Shown piece after piece: positions 7,574 to 17,028 of a stretch of 64,000 nucleotides of DNA; the stretch's first letter is position 1, and each line of letters begins with the position of its first letter. The stretch is from the NCBI GenBank assembly GCA_934725305.1, contig CAKVBA010000004.1, forward strand, positions 38,165 to 102,164. The letters are read 5' to 3'. The translations under genes were made by a program, and so were the position numbers. Source of the stretch: an uncultured Parabacteroides sp. GTDB lineage: Bacteria > Bacteroidota > Bacteroidia > Bacteroidales > Tannerellaceae. The notes under the pieces are model-generated. The model was not told the DNA's origin, made no database searches, and saw only the letters and a program-made list of their open reading frames with translations.

Positions 7574-9229
7574 TCAATATTTTACGCGGATTGGTCCGGC
7601 AACAGAGTTGAATAAAAGATCGCCGTTAGCAAGATACTGAATGATGGCGTAGGCACCATTGGCTCGGTTGTTCTTGCCCAATATGCTGCGGTGACGTGTG
7701 GCACCACTCTTCCAGTCAAGTCCTGTAACTTCCCAGCCCGAAGCATCGTTCCAGCCACATACAAATACCATCTCCGACTTGGTACTTACGGCAGGAATCA
7801 TACTTACAGAACTTACATCGCTGCGCGTCCACTTATTCTCCCACTTGTTCTCCTTTGTATTCCAACGTACACACTCGGCACCTTGAGGACCTTTGACAAT
7901 AGGGCCAATAGCAAGTACACCAACAATCTTGTCGTTTATTTTCTGATCAGTAACATTGATGTTGTTTACAACAAAGGCATCGTAGCCACCTACTACAACA
8001 GACTGCTCAGACTGTATCCACTCTGTTGATCCTCCAAGACCGCATGTAACCTCGTGCATTCCGGCTATACGCTTGTCGTACCCTGCTACTTGCTGTGCGT
8101 CCGAAGGGATTTCGTCACGCCAGAAAGCTACCAGTTTCATATGCTTAGAGCCATCGGTAATAACTACCAGCTTATCCTCGTCTTGGCCAAAGCCCATAAG
8201 TGTAGGCGTTGAACCAGTGCCATGTCCGAGTTTGATGCATGGGGCTTCTGGACCACCATCGTAATAGGCTTGCCAAGCGCCATCTGCCTTGGCTGTAGAG
8301 ATTTTGCCGTCCTTGCAGATGAGTTTCTGCATAAGGCCTTTTCCGCCTGGTGTACGACTGTTACTTGCTACGTAAACACCGCCATTCTCGTCGATACTGA
8401 TAGAGTTGGTGAGAACCTGGTCTGATGGAAGAGGGTATGAATCTTCAATTGTGGTAAGAGCGCGATTCAGCACAAGAATTCCGTTCTGAGCAGCCACAAC
8501 GAGGTGTCCGTCATAGGTCATAGTAGCACCTACGAGTGTGTAAGAGTTAAAGGTAAAATTCGTAAGTCTTATTTGATGATCCAGCACAATGCCTTCCTTA
8601 GGATTATTAGGATTGGCAAGGCGATAGCGTGCCATTACCTGACCTGCATTGGTGTAAGCATAGTTATCCTTGTCGCACAAGACATAATTACCGTTGGCCA
8701 TAGACATTTGTGGCATCGGACCCAGTATATCGGTAACTGTCTTAGAAAGTTCGTCGTAAGTAGCATGATCGGCAGTCATACGTGTCAGTTGCTCCTGAGT
8801 CTTCATTGTAATCCCTGGCAAGCCAGCCTCCGCAACCCTTTCAAGCTTGCCGTCGCTTATGTCAAGATATGACACGCGGTCGCTACTCATGCCCCACATA
8901 TAATTGGGCGAAGTCGAAGCAAGAGTCATCAAATTAACAGGACCGCTCCATGTCATCTGACACTTGGAAAGATCGATATTGAAAGTTCCATCCTTGACAG
9001 CAGACGAGAAAGCATCGGTCTGAGCCGAATTGAAGTGCGTAATACTATACTCTTCCTGTGCAAGCCAAGGGTTAGGTTTGGGTTTTGCAACTTGTGCCAA
9101 AGGCACTTCGGTAGTGCTGTCGCCATCGCCATCGCCACCAGCATCAGGAGAAATAGAATCTTCGGAACACGAAGCTAAAGACATAGCTCCTATGGCACAC
9201 ACCATTAAATAAAGATAGGTTTTTTGCAT
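7574..9229 (-). CDS. Lipoprotein, predicted beta-propeller
   Basis: The 551-residue product has a textbook lipoprotein signal (AIGAMSLASC, Cys21), followed by an Asp/Gly-rich linker (GGDGDGDS) and then repeated beta strands with GN, DG and NG turns. Segments such as YTLVGATMTYDGHLVVAAQ, ILVLNR and SISIDENGGVYVASNS resemble blades of a quinoprotein or SMP-30-like propeller. An exported substrate-binding or enzymatic role on the outer membrane is plausible. I do not recognise a named family. It sits between an AraC-type gene and a broken DUF1254 gene, all in one direction, and the whole block is bounded by IS fragments. Confidence 0.65.
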   Translation of the reverse strand: MQKTYLYLMVCAIGAMSLASCSEDSISPDAGGDGDGDSTTEVPLAQVAKPKPNPWLAQEEYSITHFNSAQTDAFSSAVKDGTFNIDLSKCQMTWSGPVNLMTLASTSPNYMWGMSSDRVSYLDISDGKLERVAEAGLPGITMKTQEQLTRMTADHATYDELSKTVTDILGPMPQMSMANGNYVLCDKDNYAYTNAGQVMARYRLANPNNPKEGIVLDHQIRLTNFTFNSYTLVGATMTYDGHLVVAAQNGILVLNRALTTIEDSYPLPSDQVLTNSISIDENGGVYVASNSRTPGGKGLMQKLICKDGKISTAKADGAWQAYYDGGPEAPCIKLGHGTGSTPTLMGFGQDEDKLVVITDGSKHMKLVAFWRDEIPSDAQQVAGYDKRIAGMHEVTCGLGGSTEWIQSEQSVVVGGYDAFVVNNINVTDQKINDKIVGVLAIGPIVKGPQGAECVRWNTKENKWENKWTRSDVSSVSMIPAVSTKSEMVFVCGWNDASGWEVTGLDWKSGATRHRSILGKNNRANGAYAIIQYLANGDLLFNSVAGPIRVKY

Positions 9230-9279
9230 AGTGAATTGTTTTTGAGAATTTATGTTTGAATTGTTTGAATTTCCTCATA

Positions 9280-9287
9280 CAAAGATA
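9280..9287 (-). promoter_or_regulatory. Candidate -7 box of the propeller lipoprotein gene
   Basis: On the minus strand the box reads TATCTTTG, a perfect TAnnTTTG, about 50 bp before the ATG. A TTTG lies 16 bp upstream, closer than the usual 19-21. The gap 9300-9420 also carries GTGTCAC/GTCACAG and repeated GGTTAC-like half-sites that the AraC protein could bind. Confidence 0.45.
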
Positions 9288-9448
9288 CAGGAGCATCAAT
9301 CATCAAAAACCTCAAAGACATCACTTATGTGTCACTCTTATAGAAAGGATACGTCACAGTAAGAAAGGTTACACTTTGCCTTATTATGTAACCTTCATAC
9401 AAAAGTTACACCTTACATTCAGTAGCAAACGCACATATAACCAGTATA

Positions 9449-10504
9449 TTACCGTTGACGGCGCCACTCGGCGGGAGTCAAGCCCGTCCTTTCCTTGAAC
9501 AGACGCTGAAAATACACACGCGACGAGAAACCACACTCCATAGAAACAACCTCGTTACTATATTCGGGGTGTGCAGCCATGAGTGCCTTTGCCTCCTCCA
9601 CGCGAATACCCGAAAGCCATGTACGGAAATTCTTACCATATATGGAAGTCAGATACGAAGCAACGTCGGTACGATTAACCATTATGCGACGAGCAAACGA
9701 GGATAATGTCAAGTCGCTATCTCTAAAACCACCCTCGCTTCGCCATTTGCTTACCGCTATATCTATTTCGGCGATACGTTCAGGCTCAATCTCCCGAAAG
9801 ACTTTAGCAGCGGCTATCTCATCGTTAGTCTCGGCAACAATCTCAGTTACTCCCTCGGACATACTAAATCCAAGCGCCGTAAAACTAACAATAAACAGCG
9901 AAAGCGAAATCAATCCCAAAGGTCCAAAGACAAAGAGCAGCGGCCGCGACAATATATAAAGAGGCGAAATTACAGCAAAAGCACACACCACAAAAAGCCC
10001 AATGCGCATAGTGCGCAGGTAAGCATCTACAGGATTACCATGTTCACTGTCGAGCCGGCGTTGAACATTACCAAGTTCCCTCAGCGGAGTCCATATATAA
10101 TACAACAGAGTAAAGAAATGAATGGCATCAGCAATATATAGCATAGGACCAATATGCAGACTGTCATTTGAGATAACTCCTGCGACTATGCACAATACCA
10201 TAAGAGCATATCCACCAACGCCATAGCGCATAAAACTCCAACGTCTATGCCCAGCACGCAGAATATTGAGCTGCGACCACGACAACAAAATAGCCGAAGG
10301 CGAATAAAACAGCAGATTAAACAGAACACCCACATCGTCCCCATGTTGTCGCCAACCAAACCGCATCTGACACACGTAGTGTACAACAAACAATAGTAAT
10401 GCCGCAACAATCATCCAACGCGACTGCTCAAACTGCCTATTACGGCAAGTTACATAGTAGCGCGACACAAAAACAAAAAATGCAAGCATGACCATCACAA
10501 TCAT
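9449..10504 (-). CDS. AraC-family regulator with N-terminal membrane domain
   Basis: The product is 351 residues from the ATG at 10504. The open frame extends further, to 10861, but that part is antisense to the IS fragment and to the repeat island, so it is rejected. The first 230 or so residues hold about six hydrophobic helices (MVMLAFFVFVSRYY, MIVAALLLFVVHYV, YALMVLCIVAGVIS and others). The last 100 residues form the double helix-turn-helix: SSFARRIMVNRTDVASYL and ECGFSSRVYFQRLFKERTG followed by TPAEWR. This is the common Bacteroidetes type in which a membrane sensor domain carries an AraC output domain. It probably controls the neighbouring lipoprotein gene. Confidence 0.85.
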   Translation of the reverse strand: MIVMVMLAFFVFVSRYYVTCRNRQFEQSRWMIVAALLLFVVHYVCQMRFGWRQHGDDVGVLFNLLFYSPSAILLSWSQLNILRAGHRRWSFMRYGVGGYALMVLCIVAGVISNDSLHIGPMLYIADAIHFFTLLYYIWTPLRELGNVQRRLDSEHGNPVDAYLRTMRIGLFVVCAFAVISPLYILSRPLLFVFGPLGLISLSLFIVSFTALGFSMSEGVTEIVAETNDEIAAAKVFREIEPERIAEIDIAVSKWRSEGGFRDSDLTLSSFARRIMVNRTDVASYLTSIYGKNFRTWLSGIRVEEAKALMAAHPEYSNEVVSMECGFSSRVYFQRLFKERTGLTPAEWRRQR

Positions 10505-10570
10505 GCAAGTATATTGAAGAGCAATAAGGTCTAAGCAAGTATCCAAGATTATATGTATATTAAATAATTT

Positions 10571-10754
10571 AACGTGAGTTCGACGAAATATAAGTGCCTG
10601 AAAAATGGTGATTAGCGGAAATTGTTGTAATCTTAGAGTGTTAAATATCAAAAGTTTATAGACAATAATTGCTATGATTACCGAGGACAAAGTTACTGAG
10701 ATTTTCTGTATTACGGATGACTTCTGCAAAGTTTTTGATGTTGTTTCTCGGTGA
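10571..10754 (+). mobile_element. Second left-end fragment of the IS982-like element
   Basis: The fragment starts AACGTGAGTTCGACGAA and retains the ATG at 10674, reading MITEDKVTEIFCITDDFCKV before a TGA at 10752-10754. It aligns along about 165 bp with the fragment at 7018, in the same orientation, but here the start codon is intact. All catalytic transposase sequence is missing. Confidence 0.62.
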
Positions 10755-10824
10755 CAAAATACAATAAGCCAACGAGCGGATAAGTGGCTATTGATCTTGT
10801 CAAAAAGGAGTAGTTTATTTTCAA

Positions 10825-10957
10825 GAATTGGGTGCCTACCCAATTCAAACGGAGTAGGCACCCAATCTGAACGGAGTGCCTACCCATTTTCAAAAAAGTC
10901 CCTAGACTTTTTTCAAATACTCTATACCCTTTTTTCGAAAACTCTATAGACCCTTGA
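10825..10957. repeat. GTGCCTACCC repeat island 1
   Basis: It holds three copies of a unit of about 22 bp containing GGAGTGCCTACCCAAT (one inverted), followed by a second motif, CTCTATACCCTTTTTT / CCCTAGACTTTTTTC. The same two motifs recur at 24154-24390, and the first recurs at 45563-45640. Confidence 0.75.
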
Positions 10958-11149
10958 AAGACAGCTAAAATCCTGTGTTTAAAGGGTGTTTGAATCAAGG
11001 CAGACTTGTCCGTCAATTCTGCCGGAGTCATCCAGCGTTTCTATTGGAATCGTCTCTCGTTTTTAGTCGAAACGAGCTTTTATAAATTACAATAACCTTT
11101 TTCACGGGTATTGCCAATACACCGCATGAAAAGGATAGGAATAAAGAAA

Positions 11150-11181
11150 GGCGGCATCAAAACAATCATTATGATGCCGCC
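11150..11181. terminator. Intrinsic terminator after the phosphotransferase gene
   Basis: GGCGGCATCA and TGATGCCGCC form a perfect 10-bp stem flanked by AAAG and CTTTT. It lies about 35 bp downstream of the minus-strand gene ending at 11218. No gene is evident between 10755 and this hairpin. Confidence 0.85.
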
Positions 11182-11217
11182 CTTTTCTGGTATGCCTGTG
11201 TATGCCTGTGTAGTTTC

Positions 11218-12315
11218 TTATAACCACTGTTTCATGAATCCATCCATCTCTTCGGCATGAGCTTCGAGACTCTGCAACAGTTTGAACTGCGCTTTGGTGC
11301 GGATCAAATTGTGTTTCGGAGAGTGAATCTTATAATAAGTATCTCCGTTCATATAGTCTGTCAAGAAGCGCACAGTCTGCATATAGGTCAGCAGGCGGCC
11401 TCCATACGGAAGCAGTTGAATCTCTTGTGGAGTCAAGAAGGCTTTTGCCTTTTCCATATAACCACGGGTATAGGCTTCAAAGATTTCTAAGTTTACATTT
11501 ACGTTGTCGAGGTTCTCATCATCTTCAGCACCCGTATTGGCTCCTGTACGGATAAAGTCTCCAATGTCAGACAAAACGAATCCGGGCATAACGGTGTCCA
11601 GGTCGATCACGCATAATACCTTATCGGTGTCGGCGTCAAACATCATATTGTTCACTTTGGTGTCACAGTGATTGGTGCGTTTCTTCAACTTGCCTTCGCG
11701 ATACAATCGTTCTTGGATACACATGGCTTCGGCTCGTTTTTCAATCTCATCAACCAGCTCTTTCACCTCTTCTAAGCGGCCGATCGGATTGGCTGCCACT
11801 GCTTCGTGGAACTGTTGCAGGCGGAATTCCATGTTGTGGAAGTCGGGGATGGTTTCGCCCAATGCGCCTTCCGGAAGATCGGACAGCATGGTTTGGAAAT
11901 CACCAAAAGCACGTCCGGCTTCGTATGAGAGTTCAGGCGTTACCTCTTCGTAGCTTTTGCTGCGAGGAATAAATAGGCAAACACGCCAATAGCTGTCTCC
12001 GTCAAAATAATAAAGTTTACCCTCTTTAGTGGGCAAGAAGGTCAATACTTTGCGGTCGATATCATCTACTCCCTGTTCTTCCAGCTTTTTGCGAATATGC
12101 GAAGTCACGATATGGATATTGTTTTGCAACATCTCCACGTTGGTAAAGATCAGATGATTGATTCGCTGAAGTACATATTTGACTTCTCCTTTGTCGGTAG
12201 AAACCTTCAATGTGTCATTAATGTGTCCGTTGCCAAACGGTTCGGCAGATATTACTTTATCCTGAAGATCAAATTGGTCGAGGATATGCAATAGTTCGTC
12301 TTTTGTTTTTGCCAT
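11218..12315 (-). CDS. APH-family phosphotransferase, N-acetylhexosamine kinase-like
   Basis: The 365-residue cytoplasmic kinase has the aminoglycoside-phosphotransferase/choline-kinase fold. GNGHINDTL near residue 28 is the nucleotide-binding loop and KYVLQRIN follows with the ATP-lysine region. TNHCDTKVNNMMFD holds the catalytic loop (H-x-D-x-K-x-x-N), and VIDLDTVMPG is the metal-binding 'DxD' segment. Bacteroidetes proteins with the opening 'F.......GHINDT..V' and this length are usually annotated as phosphotransferases related to N-acetylhexosamine 1-kinase NahK. The sugar substrate cannot be told from sequence alone. The gene stands alone with its own terminator and a candidate promoter. 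Confidence 0.75.
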   Translation of the reverse strand: MAKTKDELLHILDQFDLQDKVISAEPFGNGHINDTLKVSTDKGEVKYVLQRINHLIFTNVEMLQNNIHIVTSHIRKKLEEQGVDDIDRKVLTFLPTKEGKLYYFDGDSYWRVCLFIPRSKSYEEVTPELSYEAGRAFGDFQTMLSDLPEGALGETIPDFHNMEFRLQQFHEAVAANPIGRLEEVKELVDEIEKRAEAMCIQERLYREGKLKKRTNHCDTKVNNMMFDADTDKVLCVIDLDTVMPGFVLSDIGDFIRTGANTGAEDDENLDNVNVNLEIFEAYTRGYMEKAKAFLTPQEIQLLPYGGRLLTYMQTVRFLTDYMNGDTYYKIHSPKHNLIRTKAQFKLLQSLEAHAEEMDGFMKQWL

Positions 12316-12339
12316 GATATAATTTTGTTAACTGAGAAG

Positions 12340-12371
12340 CAAAAATAGCAAATAGGGTTGAGGAAATCAAT
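12340..12371 (-). promoter_or_regulatory. Candidate promoter of the phosphotransferase gene
   Basis: On the minus strand, TATTTTTG at 12340-12347 fits TAnnTTTG. A partial -33 element (ATTG) lies 20 bp upstream. Confidence 0.45.
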
Positions 12372-12419
12372 AAGAGAGGATACCAAAATGACTGAAAGGT
12401 CGGTTGGCATCCTCTTTTA
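12372..12419 (-). terminator. Terminator of the biotin operon
   Basis: AAAGAGGATGCCAA pairs with TTGGTATCCTCTCTT around a central loop, immediately downstream of the bioD stop. One G-T pair interrupts an otherwise long stem. Confidence 0.75.
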
Positions 12420-12423
12420 TTTG

Positions 12424-13122
12424 TTATAGTGGGAATAGTTTATTAAGCAGTTCTTTGCTCCAGGAAGCATCTTGAGGAGTGTCGCCTTCTTCGGGCATAG
12501 ACACTAACAGCGTTTCTGGGAATTCTTTCTGTAGATACTGTTGCAGATATTCCAGCGTGTTTTCTTCGATAAGACTGTCGGTATGCGGATACAGATTATA
12601 GATAACGGCTGCTACCTGAATGCCATATTGTTTGCAGGCAAAGAGGTTTAACAATGTGTGATTGATGCTTCCTAATTTGCCCGAAGTGACCAATATCAGC
12701 GGATAATGTCGGTCGCGGACATAGTCGATTGTCAGTGAGTTGAAATCGTTTGGAACCATCAGACCACCGGCACCTTCCAACAGGATATAGGCATGATTCT
12801 GTTGCAGACGCTCGGTGGCAGCCGTAATCGTGTCGAGACAGATGGTGCGTCCGTCTCGTGCGGCAGCCATGTGAGGCGAACAGGGATAGGTGAAGATGTA
12901 GGGACAAGTGGTTCCGTTCAGATCTTCTTCTGTGAAGGGAATGCCTTGCAGCTGACGATGCATTTCAATGTCTTCTGAACGTTCTGTGCATCCGGTCTGA
13001 ATCATCTTCTGTGTGATGACATTTCTGCCATTTTGAGCTAAAGCTCTTGCCAACATGCCTGTGACATATGTCTTACCTATATTCGTATCGATACCTGATA
13101 CAAAAAATACTTTTCCTTCCAT
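12424..13122 (-). CDS. bioD: Dethiobiotin synthetase
   Basis: The 232-residue cytoplasmic ATPase closes the ureido ring of dethiobiotin from 7,8-diaminopelargonate and CO2. The P-loop is GIDTNIGKTYVTG near residue 10 (usual family form GTDTxVGKT). QKMIQTGC carries the substrate-binding lysine region, and LLEGAGGLMVPND is the conserved metal/phosphate motif. The length is typical of BioD. It is the last gene of the biotin operon, 17 bp after bioC, and is followed by a strong terminator. Confidence 0.95.
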   Translation of the reverse strand: MEGKVFFVSGIDTNIGKTYVTGMLARALAQNGRNVITQKMIQTGCTERSEDIEMHRQLQGIPFTEEDLNGTTCPYIFTYPCSPHMAAARDGRTICLDTITAATERLQQNHAYILLEGAGGLMVPNDFNSLTIDYVRDRHYPLILVTSGKLGSINHTLLNLFACKQYGIQVAAVIYNLYPHTDSLIEENTLEYLQQYLQKEFPETLLVSMPEEGDTPQDASWSKELLNKLFPL

Positions 13123-13139
13123 ATTGTTGAATGTTTAAT

Positions 13140-13916
13140 TTATCTGTTTCTGACAGCAACCCAATAGATGGGGCTGTATGTAAGTGTTACCTTATGTTTG
13201 TCGTTGCCATACAATTGTTGGTAACGGTCGCAGAACAAAGCCTGTTTTTGCCGTGTCCATACAGAACCGTCTCCCGTGGCGGTCACTCCAGTATATTTGA
13301 GATGGCGCAACACCTCCAGCGGATGGTCAAAAGAGAGTGTGATTGTCTCTTGTTCTTCATGCAGCAATAGAAAACCGGCCTCTTTGATCCATTCACGTAG
13401 CAGTGACGGTTCCGGATAATCCAAGCCTTTGCCTGTGAGCTGTCGTATCTCTTTCAGGTTGTTGGATGTAAATGAGTTGAACAGCAGTATGCCGTTTGGA
13501 TTCAAGAGCCCGAACAGCTTTTTCAGGAACGCTTTCTGGTCTTTCATCCATTGGAAAGCCGAGGCAGATGCAATCAGGTCGAACGGACCGGGAAAGGCCA
13601 GTGTCTCGGCATCGCCAGCCATGAACAGAGGCTCTTCGTTGCCGGAGCTGTTGGCAAGAGGCACAAACTGCTGACAAGAACTGCACAAGTCGTTGATGAC
13701 CCATTCGTTGATGGGAAATTTATTCATTAATACACGCGTGAAGCCTCCGCTACCACAACCAATCTCCAACGCACGATTGAAGGAAGTTTTCCCCTGCTGT
13801 TGCAACAGCTCAGTCAGCCGAAGGCAAATCTGTTGCTGTGCTTCTGCATGACGGTCATAGGTGGACAAGGCTCGTGTGAAGCGGCGGCTGATCTGTTTCT
13901 GTTCGATTACTTCCAT
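13140..13916 (-). CDS. bioC: Malonyl-ACP O-methyltransferase
   Basis: The 258-residue SAM-dependent methyltransferase methylates malonyl-ACP to disguise it for fatty acid synthesis, the first committed step of pimelate-moiety formation. Motif I is ALEIGCGSGGFTRVL near residue 50; the N-terminal ISRRFTRALSTYDRHA is characteristic of BioC. The start at 13916 is preferred over 13937, because GGAGGAGTT lies directly upstream (one of the few strong ribosome sites here) and the overlap with bioG shrinks to 10 bp. It pairs functionally with the adjacent esterase BioG. Confidence 0.93.
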   Translation of the reverse strand: MEVIEQKQISRRFTRALSTYDRHAEAQQQICLRLTELLQQQGKTSFNRALEIGCGSGGFTRVLMNKFPINEWVINDLCSSCQQFVPLANSSGNEEPLFMAGDAETLAFPGPFDLIASASAFQWMKDQKAFLKKLFGLLNPNGILLFNSFTSNNLKEIRQLTGKGLDYPEPSLLREWIKEAGFLLLHEEQETITLSFDHPLEVLRHLKYTGVTATGDGSVWTRQKQALFCDRYQQLYGNDKHKVTLTYSPIYWVAVRNR

Positions 13917-14581
13917 AACTCCTCCCATTTGTTCCATATATAAAAAGGTTCATGAGGTGAATCAGTCTCACAGATAGCGGCCCGATCTTTCCAATAATTG
14001 CGCAGATTGTCAATTGGGAAAATGCGGTCTTGTCGGGATAGCCACACTTTGGTCCAAGGGAAAGAGGCGGCAGGATGTGCATCCTCTTTGATATGGATAA
14101 ATAGCTGTTGTAGCTCTTCCTGTATCTCAGGCAAAGGCCGTTCCGGAAGCTGTTTGTAGGCAGCAAAATGTTCTTTGTTGCCACACATTCTGCGGTTGAA
14201 ATGTTGTCTGCCTGTCTCGTCCAGATGTTCCAATGTTCCTTTAAAGATGACCTCCGGAATACCGAATTGGTCATCAATAGGAGCGCCGGTGCCGTTGATG
14301 GCTACGGTGATCCATTGAATCGTTTGTGAAGTTTTGCGGATTGTTTCTGCCAATAACTGTTCAGCGACCCACACGCCAAGTGACCACGCAATCAGATAGA
14401 TTCTGTTATACGATTCGAGAGATTCGGTCAGACTGATGTCGCGATAGTCGTAGCAAACCCACACATCCTGATTGTCGTCGGCTGTCAGTCTGCGGAACAG
14501 TTCCGGCGAGGCCGACCAGCCGGCGAAACAGAGTATGAGCTGTTTGGCATCTGGGTGTTGAGTCAGTTTTTCAGTTTTCAT
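13907..14581 (-). CDS. bioG: Pimeloyl-ACP methyl ester esterase BioG
   Basis: The 224-residue alpha/beta hydrolase of the DUF452/BioG type removes the methyl group from pimeloyl-ACP methyl ester, ending chain elongation. The nucleophile elbow is IAWSLGVW (G-x-S-x-G replaced by the BioG-type W-S-L-G), and the catalytic histidine is in ETDSPHEPFYIW close to the C-terminus. ILCFAGWSASPELF near the N-terminus is the oxyanion strand. Its start overlaps the bioF stop by 4 bp (ATGA), showing translational coupling. In enterobacteria BioH does this job; BioG is the usual replacement in Bacteroidetes. Confidence 0.92.
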   Translation of the reverse strand: MKTEKLTQHPDAKQLILCFAGWSASPELFRRLTADDNQDVWVCYDYRDISLTESLESYNRIYLIAWSLGVWVAEQLLAETIRKTSQTIQWITVAINGTGAPIDDQFGIPEVIFKGTLEHLDETGRQHFNRRMCGNKEHFAAYKQLPERPLPEIQEELQQLFIHIKEDAHPAASFPWTKVWLSRQDRIFPIDNLRNYWKDRAAICETDSPHEPFYIWNKWEELWK

Positions 14582-15726
14582 AAGGCTTCTAAGATTGATA
14601 TTAGGCTCTTTACTTCTTCTTCTGTTATGTTTGCGGTCAATGAGAAACGGATTCGAGATGTTCCTTTAGGCACTGTAGGCGGTCGGACCGGCAAGCAATA
14701 GAATCCTTTACGGCGAAGCTCTTCGGCCTTCAGAATACACTCTTCGTTATCTCCCACAATGAAGGGAATAATGTGGCTGTTGCTGATTTCGCCACCTTTG
14801 CCCTTCAAGGCTTGTTGCAGCTGTTGGCTGATAGTTGCCAGATGAATACGTTCATCTTCCAGATTGGGAAGCTGTTCAAAGAGGAACCAGCTCCAGGCAA
14901 TCTGGATTGGAGGCAGAGCCGTGCTGAATATCAACGGACGCATGGTGTTGATCAGGTAGTTGCGGATATCATTGTTACAGATAAGATAAGCACCCATTGA
15001 GGCCAGTGCTTTCCCGAAAGTACCGATCAGCAGGTCGATATCCTGAATGCAATCTTGCTCTTCGGCCACGCCCAATCCCTTTTTACCTCTCACACCGATG
15101 GCATGTGCTTCATCGACATAGAGCAGCACATTGGGATAACTATTCTTCAGTTCAATCAGCTTGCGCAGGTCGGCCACATCGCCATCCATGCTGAAGACGC
15201 TTTCTGTTACGATGATGATCTGTTCATACTGATCGATCGATTTGCTGAGCAGACGTTCCAAATGGTTGTAATCGTTGTGCTTATAGCGATAGAAAGGCGT
15301 GTCGCTCAGCAAGATGCCGTCAATGATGCTGGCATGTACCAGCTTGTCGGCAAGAATCAGTGTCTTTTTGTCTGCCAAAGCCGGCAATATACCTGTGTTG
15401 GCATGATAGCCACTGTTAAAGAGCAGCGCACTTTCTCGTCCGAACTGTTCGGCCAAAATTTCCTCCATCTCAGTATAGATGGGATAATTACCGGTTAGCA
15501 GTCGGGATGAGGTAGAGGAGAAGGGCAGATCTGTCGTCTCTATCCAAGAGAGGAAGTCGTTACGCAGATCGAGGCGGCAGCTCAATCCCAAATAGTCGTT
15601 CGACGACAGGTTGAGCAGCTCGTTCTCCTCTTGCTTGATATATTTGCCGTTGTGGATAATCTCCGGTATTTTACGGAGACTACCTTGGGCGGCTAATTCT
15701 TCCAATTGTTTGCGATAATCTTTCAT
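14578..15726 (-). CDS. bioF: 8-amino-7-oxononanoate synthase
   Basis: The 382-residue PLP enzyme condenses pimeloyl-ACP with alanine. Evidence includes NLSSNDYLGLSCR near residue 40, TGNYPIYTEMEEILA, LLYVDEAHAIGVRGKKGLGV with the PLP-binding Asp/His, and GTFGKALASMGAY with the Schiff-base lysine. The length is typical. It lies between bioA (21-bp gap) and bioG (4-bp overlap). The final residues of the substrate-binding domain, PVRPPTVPKGTSRIRFSLTA, are intact. Confidence 0.96.
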   Translation of the reverse strand: MKDYRKQLEELAAQGSLRKIPEIIHNGKYIKQEENELLNLSSNDYLGLSCRLDLRNDFLSWIETTDLPFSSTSSRLLTGNYPIYTEMEEILAEQFGRESALLFNSGYHANTGILPALADKKTLILADKLVHASIIDGILLSDTPFYRYKHNDYNHLERLLSKSIDQYEQIIIVTESVFSMDGDVADLRKLIELKNSYPNVLLYVDEAHAIGVRGKKGLGVAEEQDCIQDIDLLIGTFGKALASMGAYLICNNDIRNYLINTMRPLIFSTALPPIQIAWSWFLFEQLPNLEDERIHLATISQQLQQALKGKGGEISNSHIIPFIVGDNEECILKAEELRRKGFYCLPVRPPTVPKGTSRIRFSLTANITEEEVKSLISILEAL

Positions 15727-15747
15727 GCTTCTTCGTATTGAGATAGG

Positions 15748-17028
15748 TTAACTTTTTTGCAGTACGTGCAGTAAGCCATTTGTCAGTTTAGACAATTCTT
15801 CCGGCTTGATGATGAAAGGAGGCATGATGTAAACCAGTTTACCAAAAGGTCTGATCCAGATTCCCTCTTCTACAAACTGCTGTTGCAATACCGCCATATT
15901 GACCGGATCTTTCATCTCAACCACACCAATGGCTCCCAAAACGCGCACTTCATTGACTGAGTCGAGCTTTGCTGCCGGAGCCAGTTCTCTCTTGAGTTGC
16001 TCTTCAATGGCATGAACTCTGTCTTGCCAACCGTTTTCCAATAGCAGAGAGACTGAGGCCGAAGCGATGGCACAAGCCAAAGGATTGGCCATAAATGTAG
16101 GTCCATGCATGAAGCATTGGGCGTCACCCGAGCAGATGGTGTCTGCAATCGGTTGGGTTGTAATGGTGGCCGACAGCGTTAAGTATCCGCCAGTCAATGC
16201 CTTGCCAATACACATAATGTCAGGTTCAACTCCGGCCCATTCCCAGGCAAACAGTTTGCCTGTACGTCCGAATCCTGTTGCAATTTCATCAAAGATCAAT
16301 AGTACATGGTGGCGGTTACACAGTTCACGTGCCTTTACCAAGTATTCAGGCGAATAGAAATACATACCACCGGCACCTTGAACAATGGGTTCGAGAATCA
16401 GGGCTGCAATACTGTCGGCATGCTGGTTCAGCAGATCTTCCAGCGGTTTAATCGCTTCGTCGTTCCATTCTTCACCAAACTTGACAGAGGGTTGCGGAAT
16501 GAAATATTGTATAGGCAAGCTGCCGCTAAACAGTCCGTGCATACCGGTCACCGGGTCACAAACCGACATCGCATGCCAAGTGTCGCCATGATATCCGCTG
16601 CGGATAGTGGCAAACTGATGTTTGTTCTTCAAGCCTTTGGCCTGCCAATATTGGATAGCCATCTTCAAAGCCACTTCTACGGCCACTGAACCACTATCGG
16701 CATAGAACAGTTTGTCCATAGAGGGTGGAAGAAGAGGAAGCAGTTTGGCTGCCAGTTCTACAGCCGGTTTATGTGTGAAGCCTCCAAACATAATGTGGCT
16801 CATCTGCTTCAGCTGCTCTTCTGCCGCCTTGTTCAATACCGGATGATTATATCCATGTACGGCTGCCCACCAAGAAGACATGCCGTCAATCAGTTCGCGT
16901 CCATCTTCCAATGTGATGGTCACACCATGCGCCTCCTTTACCGGAAATACAGGTAGCGGATCGATGGTTGAAGTGTAGGGATGCCAAAGATGCTCCCTAT
17001 CATATCTGAGTTGTTCTGTTGTTGTCAT
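15748..17028 (-). CDS. bioA: Adenosylmethionine-8-amino-7-oxononanoate aminotransferase
   Basis: The 426-residue class III PLP aminotransferase makes 7,8-diaminopelargonate using S-adenosylmethionine as amino donor. [19 protein letters not shown] is the BioA signature near residue 48, [19 protein letters not shown] holds the PLP aspartate, and [11 protein letters not shown] holds the Schiff-base lysine. The ATG at 17028 is preferred to a TTG 9 bp upstream; it overlaps the bioB stop by 4 bp (ATGA), indicating coupled translation. Confidence 0.96.
   Translation of the reverse strand: MTTTEQLRYDREHLWHPYTSTIDPLPVFPVKEAHGVTITLEDGRELIDGMSSWWAAVHGYNHPVLNKAAEEQLKQMSHIMFGGFTHKPAVELAAKLLPLLPPSMDKLFYADSGSVAVEVALKMAIQYWQAKGLKNKHQFATIRSGYHGDTWHAMSVCDPVTGMHGLFSGSLPIQYFIPQPSVKFGEEWNDEAIKPLEDLLNQHADSIAALILEPIVQGAGGMYFYSPEYLVKARELCNRHHVLLIFDEIATGFGRTGKLFAWEWAGVEPDIMCIGKALTGGYLTLSATITTQPIADTICSGDAQCFMHGPTFMANPLACAIASASVSLLLENGWQDRVHAIEEQLKRELAPAAKLDSVNEVRVLGAIGVVEMKDPVNMAVLQQQFVEEGIWIRPFGKLVYIMPPFIIKPEELSKLTNGLLHVLQKS

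Noticed and set aside
10505..10861. N-terminal extension of the AraC gene to 10861
   Set aside because: The extra residues are antisense to the IS fragment and repeat island; a membrane helix and a good ATG start at 10504.
10711..11031. 106-codon minus-strand frame
   Set aside because: It lies entirely over repeat island 1 and the IS fragment and shows no family motif.
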